Origin: Cunninghamia lanceolata
Taxonomy: Eukaryota > Streptophyta > Pinopsida > Cupressales > Cupressaceae
NCBI GenBank assembly: GCA_027924645.1
Contig: BSBN01001362.1
Location: forward strand, 2,262,501-2,326,500
Direction of reading: 5' to 3'
Length of the DNA: 64,000 nt
The translations under genes and the position numbers were made by a program. The notes under the pieces were generated by a model. It searched no databases, was not told where the DNA came from, and was given only the letters and a program-made list of their open reading frames with translations. Below are positions 34,913-46,781 of the stretch, piece after piece. How positions within the stretch are numbered: position 1 is the first letter of the stretch; each line of letters begins with the position of its first letter.

Positions 34913-36194
34913 AGATCCTCTCTTGGAACATCAGGGGGTTAAATAACAGTCATAAACATGACCTCCTGTCTAACCTAATCCGGGATCTAAAGCCGAATAT
35001 TCTGCTGATTCAAGAAACCAAGATGCAAATTGAGAAACTGGACCTCATTAAGAATAGATTTTTTTATTGAGTGTGGCCTTCATGGCTATAACTCTAAGGG
35101 TGCCTCTGGAGGGATAGCTACTCTTTGGAATCCCAAAAGTGTCTCTGGATTCCCGGTTTTAGCAAACTTTAACCAGGTTGTCACCAATTTTGTTCATAAA
35201 AAAGATGATACGGCCTGGGTTATCTCAAACATCTATGCCCCCAATAATAAGAATGCCAAAAAAGATCTTTGGCATAGACTTGGTATCTTTAGAAGTTTGA
35301 TCCATGAATCCAAATGGCTGGTCATGGGAGACTTTAACTCTGTGCTTAGAGATGATGAGAAAAAGGGAGGAGCTCTGGCGCCTCTAGACTCCAGAATGGA
35401 TCTAATGGATTTTGTTAATAATGAAGCTCTGTTAGATCTGGATCTCAAGGGAGCCAGGTTCACCTGGTCTAACCAAAGAACTGGGGATAGTCTCATTCAA
35501 GTCAGATTAGACAAAGCCCTTGTCTCATTGAATTGGCTTGACTATTATTCCTGTGATTTATCTGCTCTTACCAGGCTTGGTTCTTATCACTTTCTGATTG
35601 TTCTCTCAGCTGATAAAAAGGGCAAAAGAGAGAGATTCCCCTTCAAATTTGAAAAGATGCGGCTTCGCCACCCGAAGCTTAAGGAAAAGATCATAGAATG
35701 GTGGAATATTGAAGTGGAAGGAACTACTATGTACAGGTTGGCCAAAAAATAGCAAAATGTTATGAGTAATGTGGAAAAATGGAATAGATCTTCTTTTGGT
35801 CAAATTTTTAAGGAGAAAGAGATAGTGAAGGGTGAGCTGGATAGAATTCAGAAAGAAATACAAATGGGTGGTATGACTCAAGAAACCAGGGAGGCTGAGA
35901 TGGACCTCCTCAACTCCCTCCATAAGACTGTTTTGAAAGAGGAAGACTTTTGGAAACAAAGATCTAGAGCTATATGGCTGAAAAGTGGAGATCGTAATAC
36001 CAAATTTTTCCACTTAACTACTTTGAAGAATAGATCTACTAATAGAATCAAGAATATCTCTTTGAATGGCAAAATCATCTTGGATGAAGTGGAAATTCAG
36101 AAGGAAGCCAAGTCCTTCTTCTCCTCTCTTCTAAAAGCTGAAGGAACCCTAGATCTTAATATGGAAAATACTTTGCTTGAGGTTATCCCAAGCT
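34909..36194 (+). pseudogene. LINE 2 ORF2 endonuclease and linker
   Basis: ATG 34909 overlaps the ORF1 stop. Endonuclease motifs in order: S-W-N-I-R-G-L-N, Q-E-T-K, I-Y-A-P-N, G-D-F-N-S-V. At the position of the conserved S-D-H the sequence reads S-Y-H (near 35585), so a catalytic Asp is lost. A frameshift lies in the T-run near 35058, a TAG at 35750 and a TGA at 36194. The linker has K-S-G-D-R-N-T-K-F-F-H as in other plant L1 elements. Confidence 0.85.
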
Positions 36195-36195
36195 G

Positions 36196-37644
36196 ATGAC
36201 CAAAACCCCCATGGAGGATGAAATTAAGGAAGTTGTCTTCTCCTTTGAAGGTAACAAGGCTCCTAGGCCTGATGGTTTCCCTCATTCCTTCTTCCAAACT
36301 TTTTGGGATATAGTTGCCAATGACACCTGCAATGCTACTAAGGAATTTTTTGATACCAAAAGGTTGCTTAAGGAGCTTAATTCCACATTTCTTGTGCTCA
36401 TCCCAAAGAAGAATGGAGCTAACTCCTTTGCAGATTTTCATCCTATCAGTCTTTGCAATTCTATTTTCAAGATTATCTCTAAAGTTGTTTCTTGCAGACT
36501 CCAAGTCCTTCACCTGCATCTTATCTCAGTGTAGCAAAGTGTGTTTGTCCTCGGTAGACAAATCCTTGACTCCATCATCTCCATTTAGGAGAACATTCAC
36601 TCCTTGGGGCTAAATAAGAAGGAGGGCTTTCTTCTCAAACTAGATCTCATGAAAGCTTATGATAGAGTTGATTGGAATTTTTTGTCCAATATTCTGAGTA
36701 AGTTCGGTTTCAATGTGAAATCCCTTCAGATTCTCCGGCAGCTTTTCTAGGTTCCTAAATTCTCAGTTCTAGTTAATGGTACTCTATTGGGTTTTTTCAT
36801 CAGCTCTAGAGGGCTGAGACAAGGAGACCCAATCTCGCCTTTCTTGTTTGTTATCATGGTTGAAGTCCTAGGCAAAAATATCCAGAAGGAGGTTTCTAAG
36901 GGGAGTTTGAAGGGTCTTCACCCGTCGTTGATTGGACCTTCCTACTCTCATCAACAATTTGTTGATGATACTATTATAATGGCTGAAGCCTCTATCAAGG
37001 AAGCTCGTATGGTGAGAAGTATTATGTTGAACTATGAAAAGGCCTCAAGTTAGAAAACTAGTTTGCCAAAGAGTTCGATCTTCTTCTTCAACACCTTGAC
37101 TCCCAGGCAACATAAAATAGCTAGTATTTTGCAATGCAAAGTGGAATCCCTTCCATCTATTTATCTTGGTTTACCTCTTTATGAGAAAAAAATCCCAGAT
37201 TCTTTCTGGCAGAACATGGTCAATAAATTTCATTCTAAGTTGGTAGGTTGGAAAGGGGCTACCCTTAGCCAGACAAGAAAAATTCAGTTAATCAAAGCTT
37301 CTCTCCAAAACCTCCTTGTCTACTCTATGTCCCTGTTTAAAATTCCTACTAAAAATAGAGATAGGATTGAGCAAATTCAAAAAAGATTTCTTTGGTCTGG
37401 TACTAAGGAGAAAAAGAGAATACCATTGGTGGCTTGGGATTCGGTGTGTAAATCTAAAAGCTCTGGTGGTCTTGGCCTGAGAAAACTCAAGGATTTCAAC
37501 TCTGCTCTCCTAGCGGCCAATGCTTGGCGCCTAATAATGAAAAAGGAGTGGACGGAGATAATGAAAAACAAATACCTAAAGGGTCACAATAGCTTCAGTG
37601 AAGTGCTAGATTGTCCTACTTTACTTGAAGGATCTGAAATCTAG
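36196..37644 (+). pseudogene. LINE 2 ORF2 reverse transcriptase
   Basis: RT motifs: G-N-K-A-P-R-P-D-G-F, F-L-V-L-I-P-K-K, P-I-S-L-C-N, D-L-M-K-A-Y-D-R-V-D-W (about 36640), G-L-R-Q-G-D-P-I-S-P, and catalytic F-V-D-D at 36958-36969, followed by S-S-I-F-F-F-N-T. There are frameshifts near 36500-36620, stops near 36750 and 37053, and TAG at 37642. The polymerase residues are kept. Confidence 0.87.
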
Positions 37645-39108
37645 AAAAACATCTCCCAGTCTAAGGAAATTATATGAAAAGGCTCTTTATGGAAGATAGG
37701 AGATGGCAACAAAGTGGACTTTTTAAAGGACCGGTGGTATGGGGACCTCCCTCTTAACAAACTTGCTTGGATGAGCCCCTTTGAAGGTATTTTCTCTACC
37801 TCTTGTGGTTTAAAGGTGAGTGATTACATTGTCGAAGGAAGATGGAAGAACTTCTCGATTGACTGGCACTTGATTGATTTCCAGAATAAGCTCAATGTTT
37901 TTCATATTCCCCTTGGTAGGATCGAAGATCATCTTATTTGGCAGGCCACTTCCTTTGGACATTACTCTATGGCGTCGGGGTTCAAACAACTTTTTCCTTC
38001 AGTCGAGGATCCTCCTTTTTGGTCAAGATTGTGGGATGGAAAACTTATCCCTAAGATCAATATTTTCTTTTGGTTGCTTGCTCAAGATAGGGTGCTTACA
38101 TGTGACAACTTGTGTAAAAGGGGCTTCTCGCTGGTCAATAGATGCCCCTTGTGCTTAAGTAATTCTGAAGACTCCTTGTATTTGGTCCTCTCTTGTCCCT
38201 TTTCTCTTGAGCTTTGGAATAAGATTCTTTCCTTATGGAATCTGAGCTAGACCTTCCCCAACTCCACTAAAGATCTAGTCTCTCAATGGATGTGCCCTAT
38301 TTCTAACCCTTCCCTTAGATTCCTTTAGTCCCTTTGTTCTCCCCATATTGCTTGGGGCCTATGGAAGGAGAGGAATAACCAACTCTTTAGAGACACCAGC
38401 CTATCTTTTGAAAATCTATTTTTTAAAGTGGTCAGAAGCATCAAGGAGAATTTAAAAGCCAGGATAGAAGAACAACTTTCACAAGATAAAAGAGTTGAGG
38501 TGACTCAAATGAAAAGCATCATTTCTAAAAACTGGAACTTATCTGAAGACATATCTACTTCCTTCAAAAGAATGAAACACTCTAGAGGGGAAGTGGTGTG
38601 ACTTTTACCTCCCGAAGGATGGATCAAAATCAACTTCGATGGGGTGGCTAAAGGTAACCCTAGAGCTGCTGGTAGTGGGAGGGTGATAAGAGATAATCAT
38701 GGTAGGTTCATAGTGGTAGTGGCACTCCCTCTGGGTGCACAGACAAACCACTATGCTGAAGTGGCAGCTGCCTATCATTCTATTGCTCTAGCACATGCTA
38801 AGGGTCATAGTAAAGTCTAGATCAAAGGTGACTCTATGAACATTATCAATTGTCTTAACGGCACCTCTAAACCAAGCTGGTCCATTGAGACCTTGATCCA
38901 AGATGCTATTATGTTGTTGAATAACTTTGAAGCTACCCATATTTCTCACATCTATCGTGAGGGGAGCAAGGTGGCATATGCTTTTGCCAACCTAGGGGTT
39001 ATTAATGAAGCTAAGGTCATAGGGGATGAAGTTATTTCAACCCCAAGCAATGTTAAAGACTTGCTTAAAAATGATAGTATCCATGGTATGACTATCGAGA
39101 ACCTCTAA
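37645..39108 (+). pseudogene. LINE 2 ORF2 zf-RVT and RNase H
   Basis: The zf-RVT region has C-x-L-C-x-C-like spacing (R-C-P-L-C-L, 38140-38160). The RNase H has I-N-F-D-G-V (38628), A-E-V-A-A-A (38758) and I-K-G-D-S-M-N (38820), keeping the D-E-D residues. TAG or TGA stops at about 37676, 38249, 38327, 38600 and 38818. The natural stop is TAA at 39106-39108. Confidence 0.83.
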
Positions 39109-39274
39109 TCAGATCATCATGAATCCTAAAGGTTCGCAAAACTCGCCCATCTAAAAAATTCATCCCACATGAATTATGGGTGTGAATATCACCAAATTAG
39201 TTCTGTTTAGCCTCATTGTTACTTACACTTCTTTTAGTAGAGAGAAAGATTTATCTCAGTGTCTGAATTTCAAA

Positions 39275-41161
39275 ATGGGGGGTGAGAGAAATAGGGTTGA
39301 ACCTTCTTCTTACGAGGGGGTTAAGTAGAAGATGAAAGTGTGGAGCATCCTAGAGGCTGGAGGTCTCACGCCTTTTATGGAAAATATTCATGGTGCCGAC
39401 CTGAATGTCACTTCCATGTTTGTGAAAAGCTACAAGAACAAGAGGGTCACGACATATGGGTGGGAAATAGCCATTTCTGAAGACCTAATTGCCAAGGTGA
39501 TGGGGCTTTCCACCACTAGAAATAAATTCTTTCATGAGAGAAAGTAGAGCAAGGAAGCCCTCAATAGCTTCTTCAAAGGAAATGAAAGGGATAAGCTAAT
39601 CAAATTCCAGATAGGAGGGTATAACTGTCTATCCATTAAGCCTATCTAGGCAGAGGTGGCTCAAATTATCATGAGATACGTGACCCTGGATGGAAGGTAT
39701 GTGGCCATTTACTCCTATCACTTCAATTTGCTAAACCATTTTAGACGTGGCTTATCGGTGTCCTTTCCCTTCTATCTTTTTTCTTCTTTGGAGTTTGGTC
39801 TGAAAGAACATAGTAGAAACCCGAAGCTTCCGGTTTTGCATGAGAGTCTAGTTTTACTCATAATGGAGCATATGAAAAATAACACCCCCAAAAAGTCTTT
39901 AAAACATAATCCTAGTGCTAAGAAGAAGGGGAGGGTGGTGTCTAGTGAAGAGGAGTCTGACTCTGAGGATGAGGACTGGGAAATGGAAGAGGAAGAAGAT
40001 GAGATGGAGGAGGAACCCTCTAGTAAGAAAAGAAAAACACAGAGAGGGAAGTGTCCATTTCTTGGTCTATAGGGTTAGAAACGAGTGATGACATTGACTC
40101 CTCTGTGAAGGAGATTTATGACAAGAATTTGATGCCTAAGAAGAGGAATACCCCTGCTTTGATGAAAAAAGGTAAAAAACCTATGGAGAAGGTTTAAGAT
40201 TTTGTGCAGGATGTTGGTGCCTCTTCTCAGAAATAGGGGAGTAAGATGAAGCTTCATAAGAAGGTCAAGCTAGGGGAAAAGGCCAGGTTGAGGAAAATAT
40301 CTAGTTTGCTAGAAGTACTGTCCACAAATAGGGGATCAAGCAGAAGCAAGGGATTGGGGAGAAGATGTCTGACAAGGAGAAGGACGGGATGGAAGACCCT
40401 CCAGGTATGCCCACCCCTATCCCTGAACTAGGTGTTAGTGTCAAGTTTCCAGATATCAATAGCCCTTCGGTTAACCTCCCTGAGGATTTTCATGAACTGT
40501 TAGCCCAGGCAAGAAATAGAGATCAGGTTGAGGAGGTTTTCAAACATGTGAAGAACTCGGTAAACTCTCAACACAAAATGACTAAATGGTTCTTCCTGGA
40601 AATTAGTAGAATAAACATTGAACTTTAGCTGCTTCAGGACAGTGTGGCGAGTGGGACCAATTCTACAACCAAATAGGACACTATAATTTTTAGAAATTGG
40701 GATGCCATTCCTAATATGGAGAAAGGGAAAGGGAGATGATCAGGTTGAGAGAAGAGTTCAATACTAGGATTCAGTATCTCAAGAGGAAGATTACTAAGGT
40801 GAATAATAACCTTGACAAACTCTGCAACATTAGTAAACTCTCCATTCAGAACAGTGTCAATGGGATGAAAATTCTAACTGAGAAGCTTAAATAGCTAAGA
40901 AAGGAACAGTTCAAGGATTTCAAGGCCGAGGACATCATGAATGCTATGGATCTAGATAATTAGGATAAAGGAGATAACACTATCAACACTTGTAAGCAAG
41001 TGGCCAGTGAAGACACTGGTGGACCTTTGACCCACACTAGGGGGAGAAATAAAAAGTAGTTCGAAGCTGAGAAGAGAGAGCTGATAGACTTTGCCAAAAT
41101 GCATCACGCTTTTTAAGAATAGGAATTAGAAGCGACAAAGACCCTAGAGAAGATGAACTAA
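39275..41161 (+). pseudogene. LINE 2 third ORF, unrecognised protein
   Basis: ATG 39275 opens a frame of about 620 codons with TAG at 39326, 39545 and 39647 and at least three later frameshifts. The N-terminal 150 residues have the look of a plant-transposon accessory domain (F-V-K-S-Y-K-N-K-R-V-x6-W-E-I-A-I-S then V-M-G-L-S-T-T). Next come a very acidic stretch (39945-40020), a basic stretch S-S-K-K-R-K-T (40020-40035) that could be a nuclear signal, and a Lys/Asn-rich region likely to form a coiled coil (40740-40920). The function is unknown. It lies inside the TSDs, so it is part of the LINE. Confidence 0.62.
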
Positions 41162-41314
41162 TCTTGTCTTGTTTGGTTTTATCTAGACTCTTTGTAACTA
41201 CTATCTATATGCTTACGTTTTCTGGTAGCTTCTAGTTAGCTTACGGTTGGCTTACTTCTTTTTGTGAAGGGTTTCGGGGTCCCTCTCAAAACCTGTTTGA
41301 CCACTTTAATAAAA

Positions 41315-41329
41315 AACAATTCATAGTTT
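41315..41329 (+). repeat. Target-site duplication of LINE 2, right copy
   Basis: Identical 15 bp to 33234-33248, directly after the short A-rich tail of the LINE. Confidence 0.93.
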
Positions 41330-41439
41330 GAATCATTATAAGGAAATATAATTTGTTTATGCTAAATTATTAGATTGATGCTAAGTGTTAGTTTATATTT
41401 GTTGTACTCTTCTTTTTGTATTCATCTCATAACAATCAT

Positions 41440-41503
41440 GATATTGAAACTACTAGATTTGATATTGAAACTACTAGATTTGATATAGAAACTACTAGAT
41501 TTG
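41440..41503 (+). repeat. 21-bp tandem repeat, three copies
   Basis: The unit GATATTGAAACTACTAGATT(T) is repeated three times with one substitution. No function is evident. Confidence 0.85.
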
Positions 41504-41884
41504 AAATGATAATAATAGATAATTTATCATCTTACATGTTAGACATATCCCCTTTTTACCTTCTATATGTTTGACATCATTTTCTTACCTTCATCCAACC
41601 TTAGATATATGTTTGACATTATATGTTTAGTTAGGGGGAGACCTAGAGAGAGACCGAGAGGGAGATGATATGTTTGACATTATATCCTCATTTCACCTCC
41701 TATAGGTCTAGCATACCCTTGTTTCACCATCTATATGGGTTACAGAAATAGAAAAATGAGGAAGAGGGAAAAGAGTGAGACATAGGGTGAGAGACATGTC
41801 TGGCATGATTTGTATATCCTCATTTCACCTTCTATTTGGATTTTGGATGCTTTTCATATCCTCATTTCACCTTTCTACATTTTT
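41504..41884. other. Degenerate low-complexity repeats
   Basis: Several decayed copies of TATCCTCATTTCACCTTCTA and ATATGTTTGACATTAT occur at 41530-41880. No coding content is visible. Confidence 0.5.
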
Positions 41885-42262
41885 TTTACACCTACTAATT
41901 GCATTTTCTTGAGAGTTTTGAAAGCCTTATCAAAAAATCCATTTTGTGCATATATCTTGCAATCATTGCATTCCATGAGACATCATTTCTTTGAGGTGTC
42001 ATGCCAAACTATTCACATGCCTTGTCTATGCTTTCACATTTTGCATACATGTCTAAAAGTGCAGTTGTAAATACAACATGTGACAAAATTCATATATCCT
42101 TTATGCTTTGATGGTTGTCTATACCCTGTTTTGAAGATCCCATTTTAGCATAGGCAAGGAGGATGGTGGATAAGGTTGTGGAATTTGGATTTACATCTAC
42201 TAATTGCATTGCATGAGACAACATTTCTTTGAGGCATCATGTTGAATATTTCACCTGCCTTG
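41885..42262 (-). pseudogene. PPR gene fragment
   Basis: This is one module of about 305 bp plus a partial second, matching the PPR array at 31020-32985 on the minus strand (A-K-M-G-S, T-L-S-T-I-L and I-S-W-N-A-M-I type segments). It ends abruptly at 42262. With the LINE removed it lies about 1.5 kb from the main array and probably belonged to the same locus. Confidence 0.78.
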
Positions 42263-42689
42263 TTGATGTAGGAGCATAGGCTCAAAACCAATCAAGTGAC
42301 TTTAGGAGATGGCAAGGAGGACATTTTCATGTTTCCAATTGGTCTTGCAGGTCAAGACATCAATTTAAGTCATTTAGATAATGGTTTCCCATTTTCCCAC
42401 CAAAATGGACTATTTGAAAACTATGATGATTCCATGAGGTGTAATATACATGAATAGACCTAATCTAATGAGTTAGACCCTTTGAAACAACTTATTTTGC
42501 ATTTTATAGCAAACTGAGTACTCTCGGCCATTGAGGGGGTAGTTTTAGTAAATTTTGATTTTCTCCCAATTCCACCATATGCAGGTATATGTAGAGCTAC
42601 AAGAAAGATTTTAGAGCTTGACATATACAAGAAACCTTCTATATGGTTTCTATGCTTTGCATATGCCTATGGTGGCAAGGAACACATTG
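42263..42689. other. Unassigned segment between PPR fragment and satellite
   Basis: It starts TGATGTAGGAGCAT, the same 14 bases as the presumed outer end of the element B LTR, so it may be a fragment of an LTR. The last 40 bp (about 42660-42690) are a diverged end of the 358-bp satellite. No ORF is seen. Confidence 0.3.
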
Positions 42690-44460
42690 TTCCAAAATGC
42701 TTCAGTTTCATGCAGTGGAAAGGTGCTAGGAGTGAGATTTTGCATTCCATAGCTTGTGGGGCCAAACTGATAGTGCCAACGTGTCAAGGTGGGTAGGTAA
42801 GTTCTAGGGGAGGTGTCCTTTCATGCGCCAAGTTTCTTAGTCGTTCAGGGCAGCAGGCTACCAACAAAGTCACTTAAGATCCCTAAGAGCAAAAAACTAC
42901 CAAAATTTAACAAAGAAGTTCTCAGAATTTGTGGCAGCTGGGAATGTTTCGTTCAAACCTATAGGTGTACATGGGGTCCATCGACAATAACCTCTCTTGG
43001 GTTTGGTCAACTCCAATCCATTTGATTGTGCCGAAATTAAATGCATTCTTGTAAAATGCTTTAGTTTCATGTAGTGGAAAGGTTCTAGGAGTGACAATTT
43101 GCATTCCACAGCTCGTGGGCCCAAACTGATAGTGCCAATGCATCGGGGTGGGCTGGTAAATACTAGGGGAGGTCTCATTTTGTGCACTAAGTATCATAGT
43201 CCTTCGAGGAAACACACTATCGATAAAGTCACTTAAGATCCCTAAGAGCAAAAATCTACCAATCTTTGATGGAGCAGTTCTCAAAATTTGTGGCAGCTAG
43301 GAAAGTTTCATTTAGACCTACAAGTGCACATGGGGTCCATCCACAATAACCTATCTCAGTTTTGGTCAACTCTAATCTATTTGGCCGTGTTGAAATCAAA
43401 TGCATTCTTGCAAAATGCTTCTGTTTCATGTAGTGGAAAGGTGCTAGGAGTGAGATTTTACATTCTACAGCTCATGGGGCCGATCGACTGTGCTAATGTG
43501 TTGGGGTGGGTGGGTAAATTCTAGGGGAGGTAATGTGTTGTGCGCCAAGCATCTCAATCATTTTGGGTTGCAGGCTACCGACAAAGTTGAAAGGTACTAG
43601 GAGTGACATTTTGCATTCCACATATTGTGGGGACAAACTGACAATGTAAATGTATCAGGGTGGGTGAGTAAATGCTAGGGGAGGTCTTGTTTCATGTGCC
43701 AAGTGTTACAGTTCTTTGGGGTAGCACGCTATCGACAAAGTCACTTAAGATCCCTAAGAGCAAAAGACTTCCAAACTTTGATGGAGTAGTTCTTGAAATT
43801 TGTGGTAGCTGGGAATGTTTCATTTTAACCTACATGTGTAGGTGGGGTCCGTCCACAATAACCTCTCTTGGTTTTGGTCAACTCCAATCCATTTGACCGT
43901 GCCGAAATCAAATGTATTCTTGCAAAATGCTTTAGTTTCATGCAGTGGAAAGGTGCTACGAGTGAAATTTTTCATTCCATAGCTCATGGGGCTGAACCGA
44001 CTATGCCAACGCATCATGGTGGGTGGGTAAATACTAGGGGAGGTCTCATTTCATGCGCCAAGTGTCCCAATCATTCGAGGCAGCGGGCTACCGACAAAGT
44101 CACTTAATATCCTAAGAGTAAAAACTACCAAACTTTGATGGAGTAGTTCTCAGAATTCATGGTAGTTGGTAATATTTCATTTAGACCTACAGGTGCATGT
44201 GGGATCTGTCTACAATAACCACTCTTAGTTTTGGTCAACTCCAATCCATTTGAATGTGCCAAAATCAAATGTATTCTTGCAAAATGCTTCAGTTTCATGC
44301 AACACAACCTTGCCAGTGCCATATTTTTTGTTCTTGTCATGGGGCTAAATTGACTGCGCCAATGCATCAGGGTGGGTGGGTAAATGCTAGGGGAGGTCTC
44401 ATTTCGTGTGCCAAGCGTCCCAGTCATTCTAGGTTGTAAGCTACCGACAAAGTCACTTTA
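42690..44460 (+). repeat. Satellite array, unit about 358 bp, forward arm
   Basis: The AAAATGCTT anchor recurs at 42694, 43053, 43412, 43924 and 44281; the regular spacing is 357-359 bp. One interval of 512 contains an extra short unit of about 153 bp with an internal deletion (junction near 43587). Copies differ by roughly a tenth. Short ORFs in it are fragments of the repeat, not separate genes. Confidence 0.9.
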
Positions 44461-46086
44461 CCGGTAGCTTACAACCTAGAACAACTGGGATGCTTAGCAC
44501 ACAAAACAAGACCTCCCATAGCATTTACCTACCCACCACAATGCGTTGGTGTAATCAATTCGGCTCCACAACCTATGGAATGCAAAATTTCACTCCTAGC
44601 ACCTTTCGACTTTGCCGGTAGCTTACAACTCAAAATGACTGGGACACTTGGTACACAAAATGAGACCTCCCCTAGAATTTACATGGCCACTCTGATGTGT
44701 TGGTGTAGTCGATTCAACCCCACAACCTGTGGAATGCAAAATATCACTCCTAGCACCTTTCGACTTTGCTGGTAGCTTGCAGCCTAGAACGATTGAGACA
44801 TTTGGTGAATGAAATGAGACATCCCCTAGTATTTACCTGCCCACCCTAATGTGTTGGCACAATCAGTTCAGCCCCATGACCAATAGAATGAAAAATATGG
44901 CTCATGGCAAGGTTGTGCTATATGAAACTAAAGCATCTTGCAAGAATGTATTTGATTTTGGCATGGTCAAACGGATTAGAGTTGACCAAAACTGAGAGAG
45001 GTTATTGTGGATGGACCCCATGTGCACCTATAGGTCTAATTGAAACATTTCCAACTACCATAAATTCCAAGAACTACTTCGTCAAAGTTTGGTAGTTTTT
45101 TGCTCTTAGGATCTTAAGTGACTTTGCTGGTAGCTTGCTGCCCCGAGTGATTGGGACACTTGGCACACAAAGAGACACTTCCCTAGCATTTACCCATCCA
45201 CCTAGATGTGTTGGCGCAGTCAATTTGGCCCCATGAGCTGTGGAATGCAAAATTTCACTCCTAGCACCATTCCATTACATGAAACTGAAGTATTTTGCAA
45301 GAATGCATTTGATTTCAGCACGGTCAAATGGTTTGGAGTTGACCAAAACTGAGATAGGTTATTGTGGATAGACCCTACCTACACCTGTACATCAAAATGA
45401 AACATTCTCAGCTATAAAAAATTTTGAGAATTGCTTCGTCAAAGTTTGGTAGTTTTTTACTCTTAGGAATCATAAGTGACTTTGTCGATAGCGTGCTGCC
45501 CTGAAGGACTACAACAGTTGGTGCATGAAATGAGACCTCCCCTAGCATTTAACTACCCACCCCGATGCATTGGCATTGTTGATTTAGCCCCATGACTAGC
45601 AGACCAAAAAATATGGCTCCTGGGAAGGTTGTGTTGTATGAAACTGAAGCATTTTGCAAGAATGCATTTGATTTCGGCATGGTCAAATGGATTGGAGTTG
45701 ACCAAAATTGAGAGAATTTATTGTGGATGGACCCCACATGCACTTGTAGGTGCAAACAAAACATTCCCAGCTACCATAAATTCTGAGAACTACTTCGTCA
45801 AAGTTTGGCAGTTTTTTGCTCTAAGGATCTTAAGTGACTTTGCCGGTAGCTTGCTGCCTCGAATGAATGGGACACTTGGCACACAAAACAAGACCTGCCC
45901 TAGCATTTAATCACCCACTCAGATGCATTGTCATAGTTAATTTGGCCCCACAAGCTGTGGAATGCAAAATTTCACTCCTAACACCTTCCACTGCATGAAA
46001 CTAAAGCATTTTGTAAGAATGCATTTGATTTCGGCACGATCAAACAAATTGGAGTTGACTAAAACCAAGAGAGGTTATTGTGGATG
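44461..46086 (-). repeat. Satellite array, inverted arm (left part)
   Basis: From 44461 the same repeat runs in the opposite orientation. Two short units come first (44461-44608, 44609-44762), then full units with anchors at 44931, 45288, 45647 and 46004. The short units share the deletion junction found in the forward arm. The array is cut at 46086 by element C. Confidence 0.9.
46082..46086 (+). repeat. Target-site duplication of element C, left
   Basis: GGATG, repeated at 60986-60990. The site lies within a satellite unit. Confidence 0.9.
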
Positions 46087-46781
46087 TGTTGTGTCGTTAC
46101 ACAACACGCCCCATTTTGACTTGGCAAAACAGGGACCCAACTTTTGTTTTGGCTTGTGTTGTCTGTTTCTGGCGGTTTGGTAAAAATAAGTCAGGTGCAT
46201 CGTCATCATGAAGGTCAGGATGGCGTAGGTCATCATCATGAGGTTAGTTCGTCAAAGTTCATATTTTGTTTCTATGACTTCATGGTTAGAAAGAGTTTGA
46301 AATTCCATGCAGGTTTGCCTTTTGCATCACTTGAAAATTCGTCCATATGAGGGAGTTGTGAGCAGTCAAAGTTTTGGTCAAACCTGATAATTGCTGTATG
46401 ATGAGCATCATCATCATGATATTTGAAAAGCCCCCTGATAATATCCTGAGGTCGAAATATCCGGACGTCAAGTTTAAGTCGTAGTAAACTTTCCCCGTCG
46501 GGCGGTCTTTTGTATCGCCAAAGGTCATCATCATGATCTTACTCTATCGCCCAATGTAAAAATCATGCAGTCCCGAAACATCCGGACATCAATCTTAAGT
46601 GAGTGTGTTTTACCCGTCAAGCATCCTGGAAACATAGCGAGCATCATGATATTCTAACATCGCGAGCATCATGATATTCCAACATCGCGAGCATATTGTA
46701 ATATCATGCTGATGAATCATCATCACCTTGCTTAAGAAACCCGCCGTCTGCATAATTTGCGCGCGCACTCCCAAGTCTTGT

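Larger units (their letters stand above)
33249..41314 (+). mobile_element. LINE 2: full-length L1-type LINE with a third ORF
   Basis: The element is 8066 bp between perfect 15-bp TSDs and ends with TTTAATAAAA. It carries ORF1 (33276-34912), ORF2 with AP-endonuclease, RT, zf-RVT and RNase H (34909-39108), and an additional ORF (39275-41161) before a 3' UTR of about 150 bp. ORF1 and ORF2 overlap by ATGA, a known arrangement for termination-reinitiation. Multiple stops and frameshifts make this copy inactive. The intact TSD shows that the third ORF was inserted together with the LINE. Confidence 0.92.

Noticed and set aside
42813..46183. ORFs of 60-120 codons repeated through the satellite
   Set aside because: The same fragment recurs in every unit with different stops and frames. 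It is treated as satellite DNA, although a very old coding origin (unit near 357 bp, divisible by three) cannot be excluded.
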